Positions 24,883 through 33,192 of a stretch of 64,000 nucleotides of DNA are shown here, piece by piece. The notes beneath the pieces were generated by a model. The model searched no databases, was not told where the DNA came from, and saw only the letters and a list, made by a program, of their open reading frames with translations. This stretch comes from Nonomuraea typhae (GTDB lineage Bacteria; Actinomycetota; Actinomycetes; Streptosporangiales; Streptosporangiaceae): assembly GCF_009760925.1 (NCBI RefSeq), contig NZ_VRLV01000002.1:1171092-1235091 (forward strand), given 5' to 3'. A program made the position numbers and the translations under genes. Position 1 is the first letter of the stretch. Each line of letters starts with the position of its first letter.

Positions 24883-25329
24883 TCACCCCCCGTGACCCGC
24901 GCAGTGCTCGTGCGCATCCTGAAGCGGCTGCCCGGCCAGGCGGGCGGTGACCAGGCCGTTGAAGTTGGGGCAGCCCAGGAGGTCGTCCCGCCCGCAGCGC
25001 AGGCCGTGCTCGATCGCCTCGCGGGCGGCCCTGGCCTTGGCGATCTGCTCGTCGAGCTCGGCCAGCTTCCGCCGGGCGAGCCGGTCCCACTCCTCCCGCG
25101 CGCCGCCGCGGGTGGCCATCAGCGCCTTCTGCTCGGCCAGGGAGAACCCGGCGTCGCGCAGCAGCAGAACGGCCCCGACCAGCGCCAGTGCGGACTCCGG
25201 ATACCGCCGCTGCCCCGAGACCCTCACGGGTGCGGGCAGGAGCCCCAGTTCGTCCCAGTAGCGCAGCGCCGAGGTGGCGACGCCGGCCCGGTCCGCGAGC
25301 TCCCCGATGGTCAGCATGTGCTCGGACAT
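24883..25329 (-). CDS. MerR-family regulator with C-terminal cysteine cluster
   Basis: The 148-aa protein has MerR HTH TIGELADRAGVATSALRYWDELGLL (about residues 6-30), wing GQRRYPESAL, and a long dimerisation helix EEWDRLARRKLAELDEQIAKA. The tail has three cysteines (GLRCGRDDLLGCPNFNG and HEHCAGHGG), a spacing that could bind a metal or sense oxidation as in SoxR or metal-MerR proteins. This layout also occurs in common actinobacterial MerR proteins of unknown effector. No target is evident; the upstream 410-base gap may hold its promoter. Confidence 0.88.
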   Translation of the reverse strand: MSEHMLTIGELADRAGVATSALRYWDELGLLPAPVRVSGQRRYPESALALVGAVLLLRDAGFSLAEQKALMATRGGAREEWDRLARRKLAELDEQIAKARAAREAIEHGLRCGRDDLLGCPNFNGLVTARLAGQPLQDAHEHCAGHGG

Positions 25330-25739
25330 CTTGCCGTCCAGCCTACGTGAAGGCGCTGCCTCCCAGCCCGGCTCTGCCCTTAATCCCCTTTTTCCATGGT
25401 ATAGAGGAAATATAGATGGGCCCGATATAACTAACCTTGTATTGACGGGGTGGATAAATCGGAATAGGGGGCACAATCATGTGCCGTTTGCGGAAGATCG
25501 GGCTAGTCCGCCGCTGGTCGCTCGGCCGCAGAACACGAGACGGGGCGGGGACCCCGGCCAGCAGATCCCATCACCTGCGCTCCTGGCGGCCGCCCACACC
25601 CTGACCTTCTCCCTGGAGGAGGGTGATCGGCAGCGACCAGTCCTGAAGGCCAGGGAGGTGGCCCATCCACGGTGGCCGGCACCGGGCCGGTCACCGGGAC
25701 CGTAGGCTGAATCCCGCGCGTGAGGGACAGGAGACGCAG
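25330..25739. other. Gene-free, partly AT-rich intergenic region
   Basis: No gene is supported. Bases 25380-25470 are unusually AT-rich for this genome and include TATAGAGGAAATATAG and a TTGACG (25442-25447), which could form the -35 of a plus-strand promoter. The rest (25480-25730) is GC-rich with no clear hairpin. Confidence 0.4.
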
Positions 25740-26405
25740 ATGGCCGAGACGACGGCGACCGCGGTGATGGCCGAACTGGCCGGGCTCGAGGACCCCAAGA
25801 TCCGCGCGGTGAACGAGAGACACGGTGACGATCACGGCGTGAACCTCGGCAAACTGCGCGCCGTCGCCAAGCGGCTGAAGACCCAGCATGACCTCGCCCG
25901 CGAACTCTGGGCCACCGATGACACCGCCGCACGACTGCTGGCGCTCCTGATCTGCCGCCCGAAGGCGTTCACCCTCGACGACCTGGACGCCATGGTGCGC
26001 GAAACCCGCGCCCCCAAGGTGCACGACTGGCTCGTGAACTACGTGGTGAAAAAGAGCCCCCACGCCGAAGACCTGCGCCTGGCCTGGTCCACCGACCCGG
26101 ACCCGGTGGTCGCGAGCGCCGGCTGGGCGCTGACCACGGAACGCGTGGCCAAGAACCCCCAGGGCCTCGACCTCACGAAGCTGCTCGACACCATCGAAAC
26201 GGACATGAAGCCCGCCCCGGCGCGCCTGCAATGGGCGATGAACCACTGCCTGGCCCAGATCGGCATCGAACACGCCGAACACCGCGCCCGCGCCATCGAC
26301 ATCGGCGAGCGCCTGGAGGTGCTCAAGGACTATCCGACGCCCCCGGGCTGCACGTCCCCGTTCGCCCCCATCTGGATCGCCGAGATAGTGCGCCGGCAGG
26401 GGTAG
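25740..26405 (+). CDS. AlkD-like DNA alkylation-repair (HEAT-repeat) protein
   Basis: The 221-aa protein is all-helical. Repeated helix pairs fit the HEAT-like fold of AlkD/DUF1061 glycosylases: NLGKLRAVAKRLK, HDLARELWATDDTAARLLALLI, DWLVNYVVKKSPHAEDLRLAW, ASAGWALTTERVAKNP. AlkD removes positively charged alkylpurines from DNA. The family's catalytic Asp and Trp positions could not be verified without an alignment. It stands alone, convergent with the large nSTAND gene. Confidence 0.75.
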   Translation: MAETTATAVMAELAGLEDPKIRAVNERHGDDHGVNLGKLRAVAKRLKTQHDLARELWATDDTAARLLALLICRPKAFTLDDLDAMVRETRAPKVHDWLVNYVVKKSPHAEDLRLAWSTDPDPVVASAGWALTTERVAKNPQGLDLTKLLDTIETDMKPAPARLQWAMNHCLAQIGIEHAEHRARAIDIGERLEVLKDYPTPPGCTSPFAPIWIAEIVRRQG

Positions 26406-26445
26406 CGCCGGGACCGGTCCGGGGAAGGACGAGGTGGCGCAGGCT

Positions 26446-29400
26446 TCATCGGCAGGGTGGCTGGAAGGGCAGGTCGGCGAAGTGTTGCCGCCATTGGGCG
26501 GGGGTGAGCGCGGGGCGGGCCCGGGCGCATACGCGGGCAGCCGCGTCTTGGGGGTCGATCGGCCACAGCCGGGCGGTGTGGTCTTCTGAGGCCGTGGCCA
26601 GGGTGCGGCCGTCGGGGCTGAAGGTGACCGCGTAGAGGCGGTCGGTGTGTCCGGTGAGAGTGGCCAGGGGCCGGGGTTGTGCGGGGTCGCGGACGTCCCA
26701 CAGCTTCGCGGTGCGGTCCAGGGAAGCGGTGGCCAGGGTGCGGCCGTCCGGGGCGAAGGCGATGCTCTGGAGTGCGTCGGTGTGGCCGGCGAGGGTGGCG
26801 ATCTGCCGGATGCGGCCGGGGTCGCGCACGTCCCACAGCTTCACGATGCGATCCAGGGAAGCGGTGGCCAGGGTGCGGCCGTCGGGAGAGAAACTGGTCG
26901 CACGTATCGTCTCCGGCTGTGCGGGGCCGGTCGCCAGCCGTACCGGAAGACGAGGGTTAGTCACGTCCCACAGGACGAACACGAGGCCGTGCACGGTCAC
27001 CAGCCGCCGCGCGTCGGAGGTGAAGGCGAGCGCCAGCGCTCCATTGCCGCCCTCGCGCACCGTGCCGGCCGCGCGTGGGCGGGCCGGATCGCTCACGTCC
27101 CACAGGCGTACGACGGGGTCGCCCGCGCCGGCGCTGGCCAGCAGGGTGCCGCGGGAGGTGAAGGCGATGGAGCGGACACCTCCGGGGTGGCCGGTGCGGA
27201 TGGTCGCCAGGAGAGAGGGCCGGGCACGGTCGGCCAGGCGCCACAGCCGTATGGTGGTGTCGATGCTGCCGGTGGCGGCCAGGTTGCCCTCCGGGTGGAA
27301 GGCGACCGTCTCGACCTGTCCGGTGTGGCCGGTCAGCTGGGGCAGCGGGGCCGGCTGGTAGGGGTCGGTGATGTCCCACAGCCGGGCGGTGAAGTCTTCG
27401 CTTCCGGTGAGCAGGGTGCGGCCGTCGGGGCTGAAGGCGGCCGCCGATAGGGCGGCCGGGTTGCCGTCGAGGACGGGGCCGGGCAGGCGGGTGAGCCGGG
27501 TGGTGCCGTCGAGGGCCGAGGATGCGAGCAGCTTGTCGCCGGGCCGCCAGGCCAGCGCCCAGACCGCGTCGGTGTGCGGGGTCAGCACGCTGGGCGGGGC
27601 GCCCGGCTGGGTGAGGTTCCACAGCCGGATGGTGTGGTCCCAGCCGCCGGTGGCGAGCCGGCGGCCGTCCGAGCTGAAGGCGAGGGTCTGCAGAGGGCCA
27701 GTGTGTCCGGTCAGGACGGCGGGGCTGCCCGGGCCGGCCAGCTGCCACAGCCGGACTCGGTGGTCCCAGCCGGCGGTGGCCAGGTGCCGGCCGTCGGGGC
27801 TGAAGGCGACGGCGGTGACCTTGCCTGCTTGCCCGCGCAGGCGGGGCAGTGGCCTGGGACGCCGGGGGTCGGCGACGTCCCACAGGGCGGCGCCGTCGTC
27901 GGAGGCGGTGGCCAGCGTGGCGCTCGAGGGGTGGAAGGCGAGCGCGGTGAGCGCCTGGCGGTGTGCGGTGATCGTGGCCAGGCGTGTGGGGGCGGTCGCG
28001 CGGGCGATGTCCCACAGTCGTACGGTGCCGTCGCCGCCGGCGGTGGCCAGGATCGTGCCGTCGGCGCTGAGCGCGACGGCGAAGACGGGAGCCGCGTGGG
28101 CGGTGAAGCCGGCCAGTGGCTTCGGGGGGCCGGGTTCGGCCGCCGACCACAGCCGGACGGTGCCGTCGTACAGGCCGGCGGCCAGGACGCGGCCGTCGGG
28201 GGTGAAGCGCAGCGACTCGATGTCATCGTTCTGGCCGGGCAGTTCGGCCAGCGGTGTGGGCGGGCCGTTGTCGTGGACGCGCCACAGGCGGACGGTGCGA
28301 TCGTCGCCGCCGCCGGCCATGACGCGGCCGTCCGGGCTGAAGGTCACGGTGTTCAGCTCGTGGCCGAGCCGGTCACCGAGCGGGGTGGTGAAGGCGCTGA
28401 GCAGGCTGCCGCGCGCTTCCACCGTGGGGGTGAGCCGGTAGGCGGCCAGGGCGAGCTGCGCGGCCAGCGGCGCGTCGCCGGTCCGCAGCTGGACGGCCTG
28501 CTCGGCCACCCGCTGCGACAGCGCGGTGTTGCGCTGGCCGGCGGCGGCTTCCTGCTGGGTGCGCGCGTATCCGGTCGCGCCGGCGGCCAGCACCACGAGC
28601 GTGGCCAGCACGGCGATGAGCATCCGGGCGGCCAGGGCACGGCGCCGGCCCAGCGCCCGCTCGCGCTCGCGGGCGTGCCGGCTGGATTGCAGAAACTCCT
28701 GCTCGGCCGGGCTCAGGACGGGCGTCTGCCGCTCGGCCCACGTGGCCGCCTCCTCCAGGCGAAGGCCCCGGTAGAGGGCGCCGGGGTCGCGGCCCAGCGT
28801 CTGCCAGGTCTCGGCGGCCTCGGTGAGACGGTGGTGGATGCGCAGCCCCTGCCGGTCTTCGGCCAGCCATTCACGCAGACGCGGCCAGCAGCCGATGAGC
28901 GTCTCGTGGCTGATCTCGACGCTGTCACGGTCGAGCACCAGCAGGCGGGCGGCGACCAGCCGTTCCAGCACCTCACCCGTGCCCGGGGCGTCGCCGAGCT
29001 GGTGACGGCGCACCCGGCGCCGGGTGTCCGGGGCGTCCTCGCCCGGGGTGACCAGCCGCAGCAGCATCCTGCGGGCGATTTCCCGCTGGACGGGGGTGAG
29101 CTGGGTGTACAGGCGCTCGGCGCTGTGAGCGACGGCGTGCTCGATACCGCCCGCGGCTTCGTAGTCGGCCAGGGTGAGGGTGTTGCCGCGGCGCCGCCGC
29201 CAGGTCTCCAGCATCACGTGCGAGACCAGCGGCAGCACGCCCCCGTGCCCGGCCGCGTCGGCGACCACCCGGGCGGCCAGCGCACCCTGCACCACGCAGC
29301 CGGCGTCGGTGGCCGGCCGTACGACGGCTTGGCGTAGTTCCTCGCTGCTCATCGGCCCGACCGGCAGCTGCGCCTGCCGCAGCACCTCCAGCAGCCGAGG

Positions 29401-30114
29401 CTCGGCCAGGCAGTGGCCGTAGAAGTCGGCGCGCACGCCGATCACTACCCGATGCGCACGTGCGGCATCGACGAGCATGTCGATGAACCGCGCCCGCTCC
29501 CGCGGATCCTGGCAGAGGGTGAAGACCTCCTCGAACTGATCCACGATGATCAACGTCTCCGCGGGACCGACCGGATCCCACACGCGCGCCGGATGCGCCC
29601 CCGGCGTGATCAGCACCACTGGCCAGGGCCGTTCCCCGGCCAGCACCCGCGCCTGCAACCCGGCCTGCAGCAACGACGACTTGCCCGTCCCCGACGCGCC
29701 GACCACTGCCACGAACCGCTGCTCAGCCACCCGCCGGATCAGCTCGGCCACCAGTTGCTCGCGGCCGAAGAACCGAGCGGCGTCGGCGGCTTGGAATGCC
29801 GTCAATCCCAGGTACGGCGCCGCCTCCTCGGCCGGTTCCGCAGCGGCCGGCTCTCGGCCGCTCAGCTCCCGCCAGCGTCGTTCCCACTCCAGGGTGTCGC
29901 CGCCGCACGCGTTCACATACGCGAGCGTGACCGCCAGCGTCGGCAGCCGCCGGCCCGAGGCCGCCTCCGACAACGTCGCCACCGCATAATGCGCCTGGCG
30001 CGCCATCTGCCGATACGTCGGCTCGCCCGCCTTGACCCGCAACAACCGCAGATCCGCGGCGAACCGCAGCACCTCCGGGTCGTCCCCCTCCAATGGCCGC
30101 TCACGCCGCGGCAC
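26446..30114 (-). CDS. HTH - nSTAND NTPase - transmembrane - WD40 giant protein
   Basis: The protein is 1222 aa from the GTG at 30114 (PRRERPLEGDDPEV). An Xre-like HTH (about 15-75: YRQMARQAHYAVATLSEAAS) is followed by an nSTAND NTPase with Walker A GASGTGKSSLL and Walker B TLIIVDQFEEVF, a winged-helix part, one membrane segment (about 500-520, MLIAVLATLVVLAAGATGYA), and a C-terminal half of 14 WD40 blades, enough for two seven-blade propellers. Such STAND ATPases act as signal-triggered switches in stress or defence. The frame remains open to an earlier ATG, but the DDPEVLRFAADLRLLR start is usual for this family. It is divergent from a secreted-protein cluster. Confidence 0.93.
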   Translation of the reverse strand: MPRRERPLEGDDPEVLRFAADLRLLRVKAGEPTYRQMARQAHYAVATLSEAASGRRLPTLAVTLAYVNACGGDTLEWERRWRELSGREPAAAEPAEEAAPYLGLTAFQAADAARFFGREQLVAELIRRVAEQRFVAVVGASGTGKSSLLQAGLQARVLAGERPWPVVLITPGAHPARVWDPVGPAETLIIVDQFEEVFTLCQDPRERARFIDMLVDAARAHRVVIGVRADFYGHCLAEPRLLEVLRQAQLPVGPMSSEELRQAVVRPATDAGCVVQGALAARVVADAAGHGGVLPLVSHVMLETWRRRRGNTLTLADYEAAGGIEHAVAHSAERLYTQLTPVQREIARRMLLRLVTPGEDAPDTRRRVRRHQLGDAPGTGEVLERLVAARLLVLDRDSVEISHETLIGCWPRLREWLAEDRQGLRIHHRLTEAAETWQTLGRDPGALYRGLRLEEAATWAERQTPVLSPAEQEFLQSSRHARERERALGRRRALAARMLIAVLATLVVLAAGATGYARTQQEAAAGQRNTALSQRVAEQAVQLRTGDAPLAAQLALAAYRLTPTVEARGSLLSAFTTPLGDRLGHELNTVTFSPDGRVMAGGGDDRTVRLWRVHDNGPPTPLAELPGQNDDIESLRFTPDGRVLAAGLYDGTVRLWSAAEPGPPKPLAGFTAHAAPVFAVALSADGTILATAGGDGTVRLWDIARATAPTRLATITAHRQALTALAFHPSSATLATASDDGAALWDVADPRRPRPLPRLRGQAGKVTAVAFSPDGRHLATAGWDHRVRLWQLAGPGSPAVLTGHTGPLQTLAFSSDGRRLATGGWDHTIRLWNLTQPGAPPSVLTPHTDAVWALAWRPGDKLLASSALDGTTRLTRLPGPVLDGNPAALSAAAFSPDGRTLLTGSEDFTARLWDITDPYQPAPLPQLTGHTGQVETVAFHPEGNLAATGSIDTTIRLWRLADRARPSLLATIRTGHPGGVRSIAFTSRGTLLASAGAGDPVVRLWDVSDPARPRAAGTVREGGNGALALAFTSDARRLVTVHGLVFVLWDVTNPRLPVRLATGPAQPETIRATSFSPDGRTLATASLDRIVKLWDVRDPGRIRQIATLAGHTDALQSIAFAPDGRTLATASLDRTAKLWDVRDPAQPRPLATLTGHTDRLYAVTFSPDGRTLATASEDHTARLWPIDPQDAAARVCARARPALTPAQWRQHFADLPFQPPCR

Positions 30115-30304
30115 CCTAGCCTCCCCCGAGCCGGGAAACTCGACCGTACATGTCCACCCGCCTGACCCCACTCAACCCCGAGCTTCGGGGGGTGATCAAC
30201 CCCTGACGATTGTTCGCCGTTGTTTGATCGGCGCGACAGGTCCGGGTCTGAACAACCTCCGCCGTGCTACATCCCTGGTGACAGCTTCCGACGGGGAGGA
30301 AAAA

Positions 30305-30814
30305 GTGGCACGCAGAATCCTGATCGCGATCACAGTCTTAATGATCACTCTCGCCACCGCGCTGGCTCCGGCGGCCGCCAGCCCGCCGGGCGACGCCGAG
30401 GCCATCCGGATCCAGTCCATGCTCGACGACTTCAAGGCCGCGAACCCGGGGGCGACGCAGATCTCGCCCACCACCCTGCGCTACCCGGACGGCGCGGAAG
30501 TGACCGCGGGCGTCGACACCGAAGAGGGCAGCTGCAGCTACCTCAACCTCTGTATCTGGGATCAGCCCAATTTCAGAGGGAATTATCTGAAATTCTACTA
30601 CTGCAGGTTCTACAACATCGGCTACGAAAATGGCTGGAGCGACAAACTCCGCTCCTTCATAAACGACCAGAGCCCTCGCACTGAGGCCACCTTCTGGAAC
30701 TACTACCACGGGTGGCAGTACCTCGGTAATTCGATTGCCTATGGGGAATCACGCATCGTGAGCACCTTTGGGGTGACCGACGGAATCACGCCCTGCGGAG
30801 GGCACCGGCCTTAA
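30305..30814 (+). CDS. Secreted peptidase-inhibitor I36-like protein
   Basis: The protein is 169 aa from a GTG at 30305, with GGGGAGG 6 bases upstream. A signal peptide (MARRILIAITVLMITLATAL, cleaved around APAAA) is followed by a linker and a beta/gamma-crystallin-like domain: CSYLNLCIWDQPNFRGNYLK, then WSDKLRSFIND. Four cysteines suggest disulfides. This resembles the I36 family (SMPI), which inhibits metalloproteinases, but the inhibitor function is not shown. It is the first of four consecutive secreted-protein genes. Confidence 0.8.
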   Translation: MARRILIAITVLMITLATALAPAAASPPGDAEAIRIQSMLDDFKAANPGATQISPTTLRYPDGAEVTAGVDTEEGSCSYLNLCIWDQPNFRGNYLKFYYCRFYNIGYENGWSDKLRSFINDQSPRTEATFWNYYHGWQYLGNSIAYGESRIVSTFGVTDGITPCGGHRP

Positions 30815-30833
30815 TCGCCCGCACCGAGCCACA

Positions 30834-30871
30834 CGAGGACGGGCCCCTGCACGTGCGGTGGCCTGTCCTCG
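30834..30871 (+). terminator. Terminator-like hairpin after the I36-like gene
   Basis: CGAGGACGGGCC (30834-30845) pairs with GGCCTGTCCTCG (30860-30871) through 12 bp with one G-U pair; the loop contains GCAC/GTGC. No T-run follows, so it may act as a weak terminator or mRNA stabiliser. Confidence 0.6.
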
Positions 30872-30958
30872 TACGCTGCCCGCCGGGGAGACGGCGACGG
30901 TTCGCCACAGGCGCTGTCAACGGAAATCGCGAAAACCTAAGACGCTCGGAGGAAGCGC

Positions 30959-31303
30959 ATGAAGAAGACTGCGGCACTTTTGCTGGTCACCCTCGCCGGG
31001 GCTGGGACGCTCGTCGCCGCCCCGGCTTCGGCGGTGGTTCCTGGCCGGCTCGTGCTGACCACCGGACCAGGCGTCTCCAGCCTCTATCTCTACGATGACT
31101 GCACGAGGCCACGGCAAAACGCGGCCCCTTCCGGTCTGGCCGCCTTCGCCAACACGCCCGCGCCAGGATGCGCCGCCTCGCTGAGCAACGGAGCGCAGTG
31201 GCTCACGTTGTGCTCAGGTCACGGCATAGTGCCTGAGGCCTACCGAACAGGAGCCATGGTTCACATCCACCCTGGGACCAGCGTTCCCTGCCCAGGACCG
31301 TGA
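30959..31303 (+). CDS. Small secreted cysteine-containing protein
   Basis: The protein is 114 aa with a clear Sec signal (MKKTAALLLVTLAGAGTLVA, cleavage near ASA), GGAGG 7 bases before the ATG, and a mature part of about 88 residues with four cysteines (DDCTR, PGCAAS, TLCSG, VPCPG). No family is recognised; the VSSLYLYDDC stretch and length are reminiscent of small crystallin-like or inhibitor folds. It is the second of four secreted genes. Confidence 0.7.
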   Translation: MKKTAALLLVTLAGAGTLVAAPASAVVPGRLVLTTGPGVSSLYLYDDCTRPRQNAAPSGLAAFANTPAPGCAASLSNGAQWLTLCSGHGIVPEAYRTGAMVHIHPGTSVPCPGP

Positions 31304-31426
31304 CCACGGCGGCCGCAAACTCTTCATTCCGCGCGGCCGAAAAGAGCCCCCGGGAGGAACCTCCCTCCGACTCCTGTTCATCAGGCTATTCAACTGAGAA
31401 AACGACAACCTCTCATCGGAGGACTG

Positions 31427-31825
31427 GTGCACACCACTACCAAACGCCGCACCCTCGCTGGTGCCGCGGTCTCCCTGATCACCGCAGCCACCGTCCTGGC
31501 CACAGCTCCGCCCGCCTCCGCCGAACCGAGCCCGCCTGGCTGCCCCAAGGGCTACTTCTGTGCATGGGAACCAGGAAGCCCCCCCTGGACCGGCCGGGTA
31601 GTTCTCAAGACCTGGGGCAACTGGTCCGGCAACGTGACGACGGGATCGCTGTTCAACAACGGCATACCTCAGCCCGGGGCCGATCACGTTCAGGTGAACT
31701 ATGACAGGTTCGGCACCACCTGGTCCGAGTGCCTGCACTACAACCCTGGCCCCGGCACCTACAAACTCGACTTCGGCGTGGCCTATGCCGAAATCACGTC
31801 GGTGACGTGGCGAGGCGAGTGCTGA
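31427..31825 (+). CDS. Secreted peptidase-inhibitor I36-like protein
   Basis: The protein is 132 aa from a GTG at 31427, preceded by GGAGG. A signal peptide (KRRTLAGAAVSLITAATVLA, cleavage near ASA) is followed by CPKGYFCAWEPGSPPW, a typical I36 opening with the CxxGxxCxW pattern, then a beta-rich domain ending VTWRGEC. Four cysteines are present in the mature protein. The I36 assignment is by motif; the target protease is unknown. Confidence 0.78.
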   Translation: MHTTTKRRTLAGAAVSLITAATVLATAPPASAEPSPPGCPKGYFCAWEPGSPPWTGRVVLKTWGNWSGNVTTGSLFNNGIPQPGADHVQVNYDRFGTTWSECLHYNPGPGTYKLDFGVAYAEITSVTWRGEC

Positions 31826-32055
31826 GCGCGCTCTCGGCCGTCGCCTGGTCGCCGACCGTCAGGTCACCGGCCCAGAAGATGATCATTTAGTCGGCGGTGA
31901 CGCGATCGAAGGTGACGTGAGGGGATGCTGCCGCCTTCCAGCGCCCGGGTCGTCACCAGGAGGACCGCCGGCTCTACCTTCCGGGCCCAGCCCGGCAAGC
32001 CGTGGTTCTGACGGATCAGAGACAACTTCTGAACACACTTTCGACAGGAGAGGCC

Positions 32056-32343
32056 ATGCGCGTATCCCGACTCATCGCCAGCTCGATCCTGGCCACCGTC
32101 GCCATTCTCGGAACCGCTCAACTACCCGCAACTTCGGCCACGGCAACTACGTCAGCCGATGCAGCGCCCACTCCCCCCACGCAGAAGGCCCAAGGCACGT
32201 GGACCTGGGAAGGCGGTTTCATTGCGCCGTGGTTGTGCGAGATAGAAAGGAGCCGGTACGAGGGCCGTGGCCACCCGACCGATGGCTGCTACTACTCAAC
32301 CATCCCTGGTGAGCACTGGTACTTCTGGTGGTACACGCCGTAG
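32056..32343 (+). CDS. Small secreted protein, Trp-rich
   Basis: The protein is 95 aa from ATG 32056, with AGGAGAGG upstream. A signal peptide (RLIASSILATVAILGTAQL) and a Thr/Ala-rich spacer lead to a short mature domain rich in Trp and Tyr, with two cysteines (APWLCEIER and DGCYYST), and the end EHWYFWWYTP. No family is recognised. It is the last of the four secreted genes, 84 bases before tRNA-Ala on the opposite strand. Confidence 0.65.
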   Translation: MRVSRLIASSILATVAILGTAQLPATSATATTSADAAPTPPTQKAQGTWTWEGGFIAPWLCEIERSRYEGRGHPTDGCYYSTIPGEHWYFWWYTP

Positions 32344-32426
32344 CTGCCCCCTGCAGAGGGCGGCCCATTGACCAGGGTGGGCTCCGACCCCTAGCCACTG
32401 GAAGAACGCGCGGAGTACCTTGCCTG

Positions 32427-32499
32427 TGGAGCTAAGGGGATTCGAACCCCTGACCCCCTCCATGCCATGGAGGTGCGCTACCAGCTGCGCTATAGCCCC
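32427..32499 (-). tRNA. tRNA-Ala (anticodon GGC), second gene
   Basis: The 73-nt cloverleaf has acceptor GGGGCTA/TAGCTCC, anticodon stem CCTCC/GGAGG around ATGGCAT (anticodon GGC), and T-arm GGTTCGAATCC. CCA is not encoded. Relative to the copy at 2672-2744, the anticodon stem and T stem carry compensating base-pair changes, so the two genes are paralogues rather than a fresh duplication. The trailer on its lower-coordinate side shares a 19-base block with that of the first copy. Confidence 0.97.
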
Positions 32500-32565
32500 T
32501 GGTCACCGCTACGAGTCCACTCGATGCGGCGCTCCGAGAGCATATAGGCATCCCGGTCCTTTCGC

Positions 32566-33192
32566 CTAATCGGCCTCCACGATGTCGTCGCTGTTGACCG
32601 GTTCCGGCAGGGTGCCGGCGTTGTGTTCGAGCAGGCGCCAGCCCTTGCGCCCCTCTTCCAGCACGGACCAGCTGCAGTTGCCGAGGCCCCCGAGGGTGTG
32701 CCACAGGTCCTCGGGCAGCCCCAGCAGTTCGCAGATGCCGAGCCGGATGGCGGCGCCGTGGGAGGCGATGACGAGCAGGCCGTCGTCGTCGAGCTGGGCG
32801 GCCCAGCGGCGCATGGCGGCGGCCACGCGGGCGGCGACCTCGGTGACGGGCTCGCCGTCGGGGGCCTCCCAGGCGATGTACTCCTCGGGCCAGCGGGCCC
32901 GGATCTCGTCTCGGGTCAGCCCTTCCCAGGCGCCGCCGCCGCGTTCGCGGAGTTCTTTGTCGACGGGGACGTCGAGTTTGACCAGGCGGGCCAGGGCCAG
33001 CGCGGTGTCGTGGGCGCGCTGCAGGTCCGAGGAGACGATCATGGTGGGCCGGAGCGCGGCCAGCAGGGATGCCGCCCTGGTGGCCTGGGCGATTCCGGTT
33101 TCGTCGAGCGGGATGTCGGTGTGGCCCTGGAAGCGGTGCTCGACATTCCAGAGGGTTTGGCCGTGCCGAAGACAGACGATTCTGCGGCTCAA
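32566..33192 (-). CDS. Histidine phosphatase (phosphoglycerate mutase-like)
   Basis: The 208-aa protein has the catalytic RHG motif in CLRHGQTLWN (residues 6-15), the second Arg in SSDLQRAHDTA, acidic GGGAWEGLTRDE, and the second catalytic His in VIASHGAAIR. Members are cofactor-dependent mutase-like phosphatases; in actinobacteria the gene after rsfS is typically a glucosyl-3-phosphoglycerate phosphatase-like or broad phosphatase. The start is a TTG (33190-33192) that overlaps the rsfS stop in TTGA, so it is coupled to rsfS. Confidence 0.9.
   Translation of the reverse strand: MSRRIVCLRHGQTLWNVEHRFQGHTDIPLDETGIAQATRAASLLAALRPTMIVSSDLQRAHDTALALARLVKLDVPVDKELRERGGGAWEGLTRDEIRARWPEEYIAWEAPDGEPVTEVAARVAAAMRRWAAQLDDDGLLVIASHGAAIRLGICELLGLPEDLWHTLGGLGNCSWSVLEEGRKGWRLLEHNAGTLPEPVNSDDIVEAD

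Noticed and set aside
31826..32055. Possible decayed gene on the minus strand before the last secreted-protein gene
   Set aside because: Short frames exist but none shows a recognisable domain, start signal or continuity; nothing can be claimed.
2745..32426. Integrative element or genomic island between the two tRNA-Ala genes
   Set aside because: No integrase, excisionase, relaxase, replication gene or exact tRNA-3'-end duplication acting as att sites was seen; gene composition matches the host.
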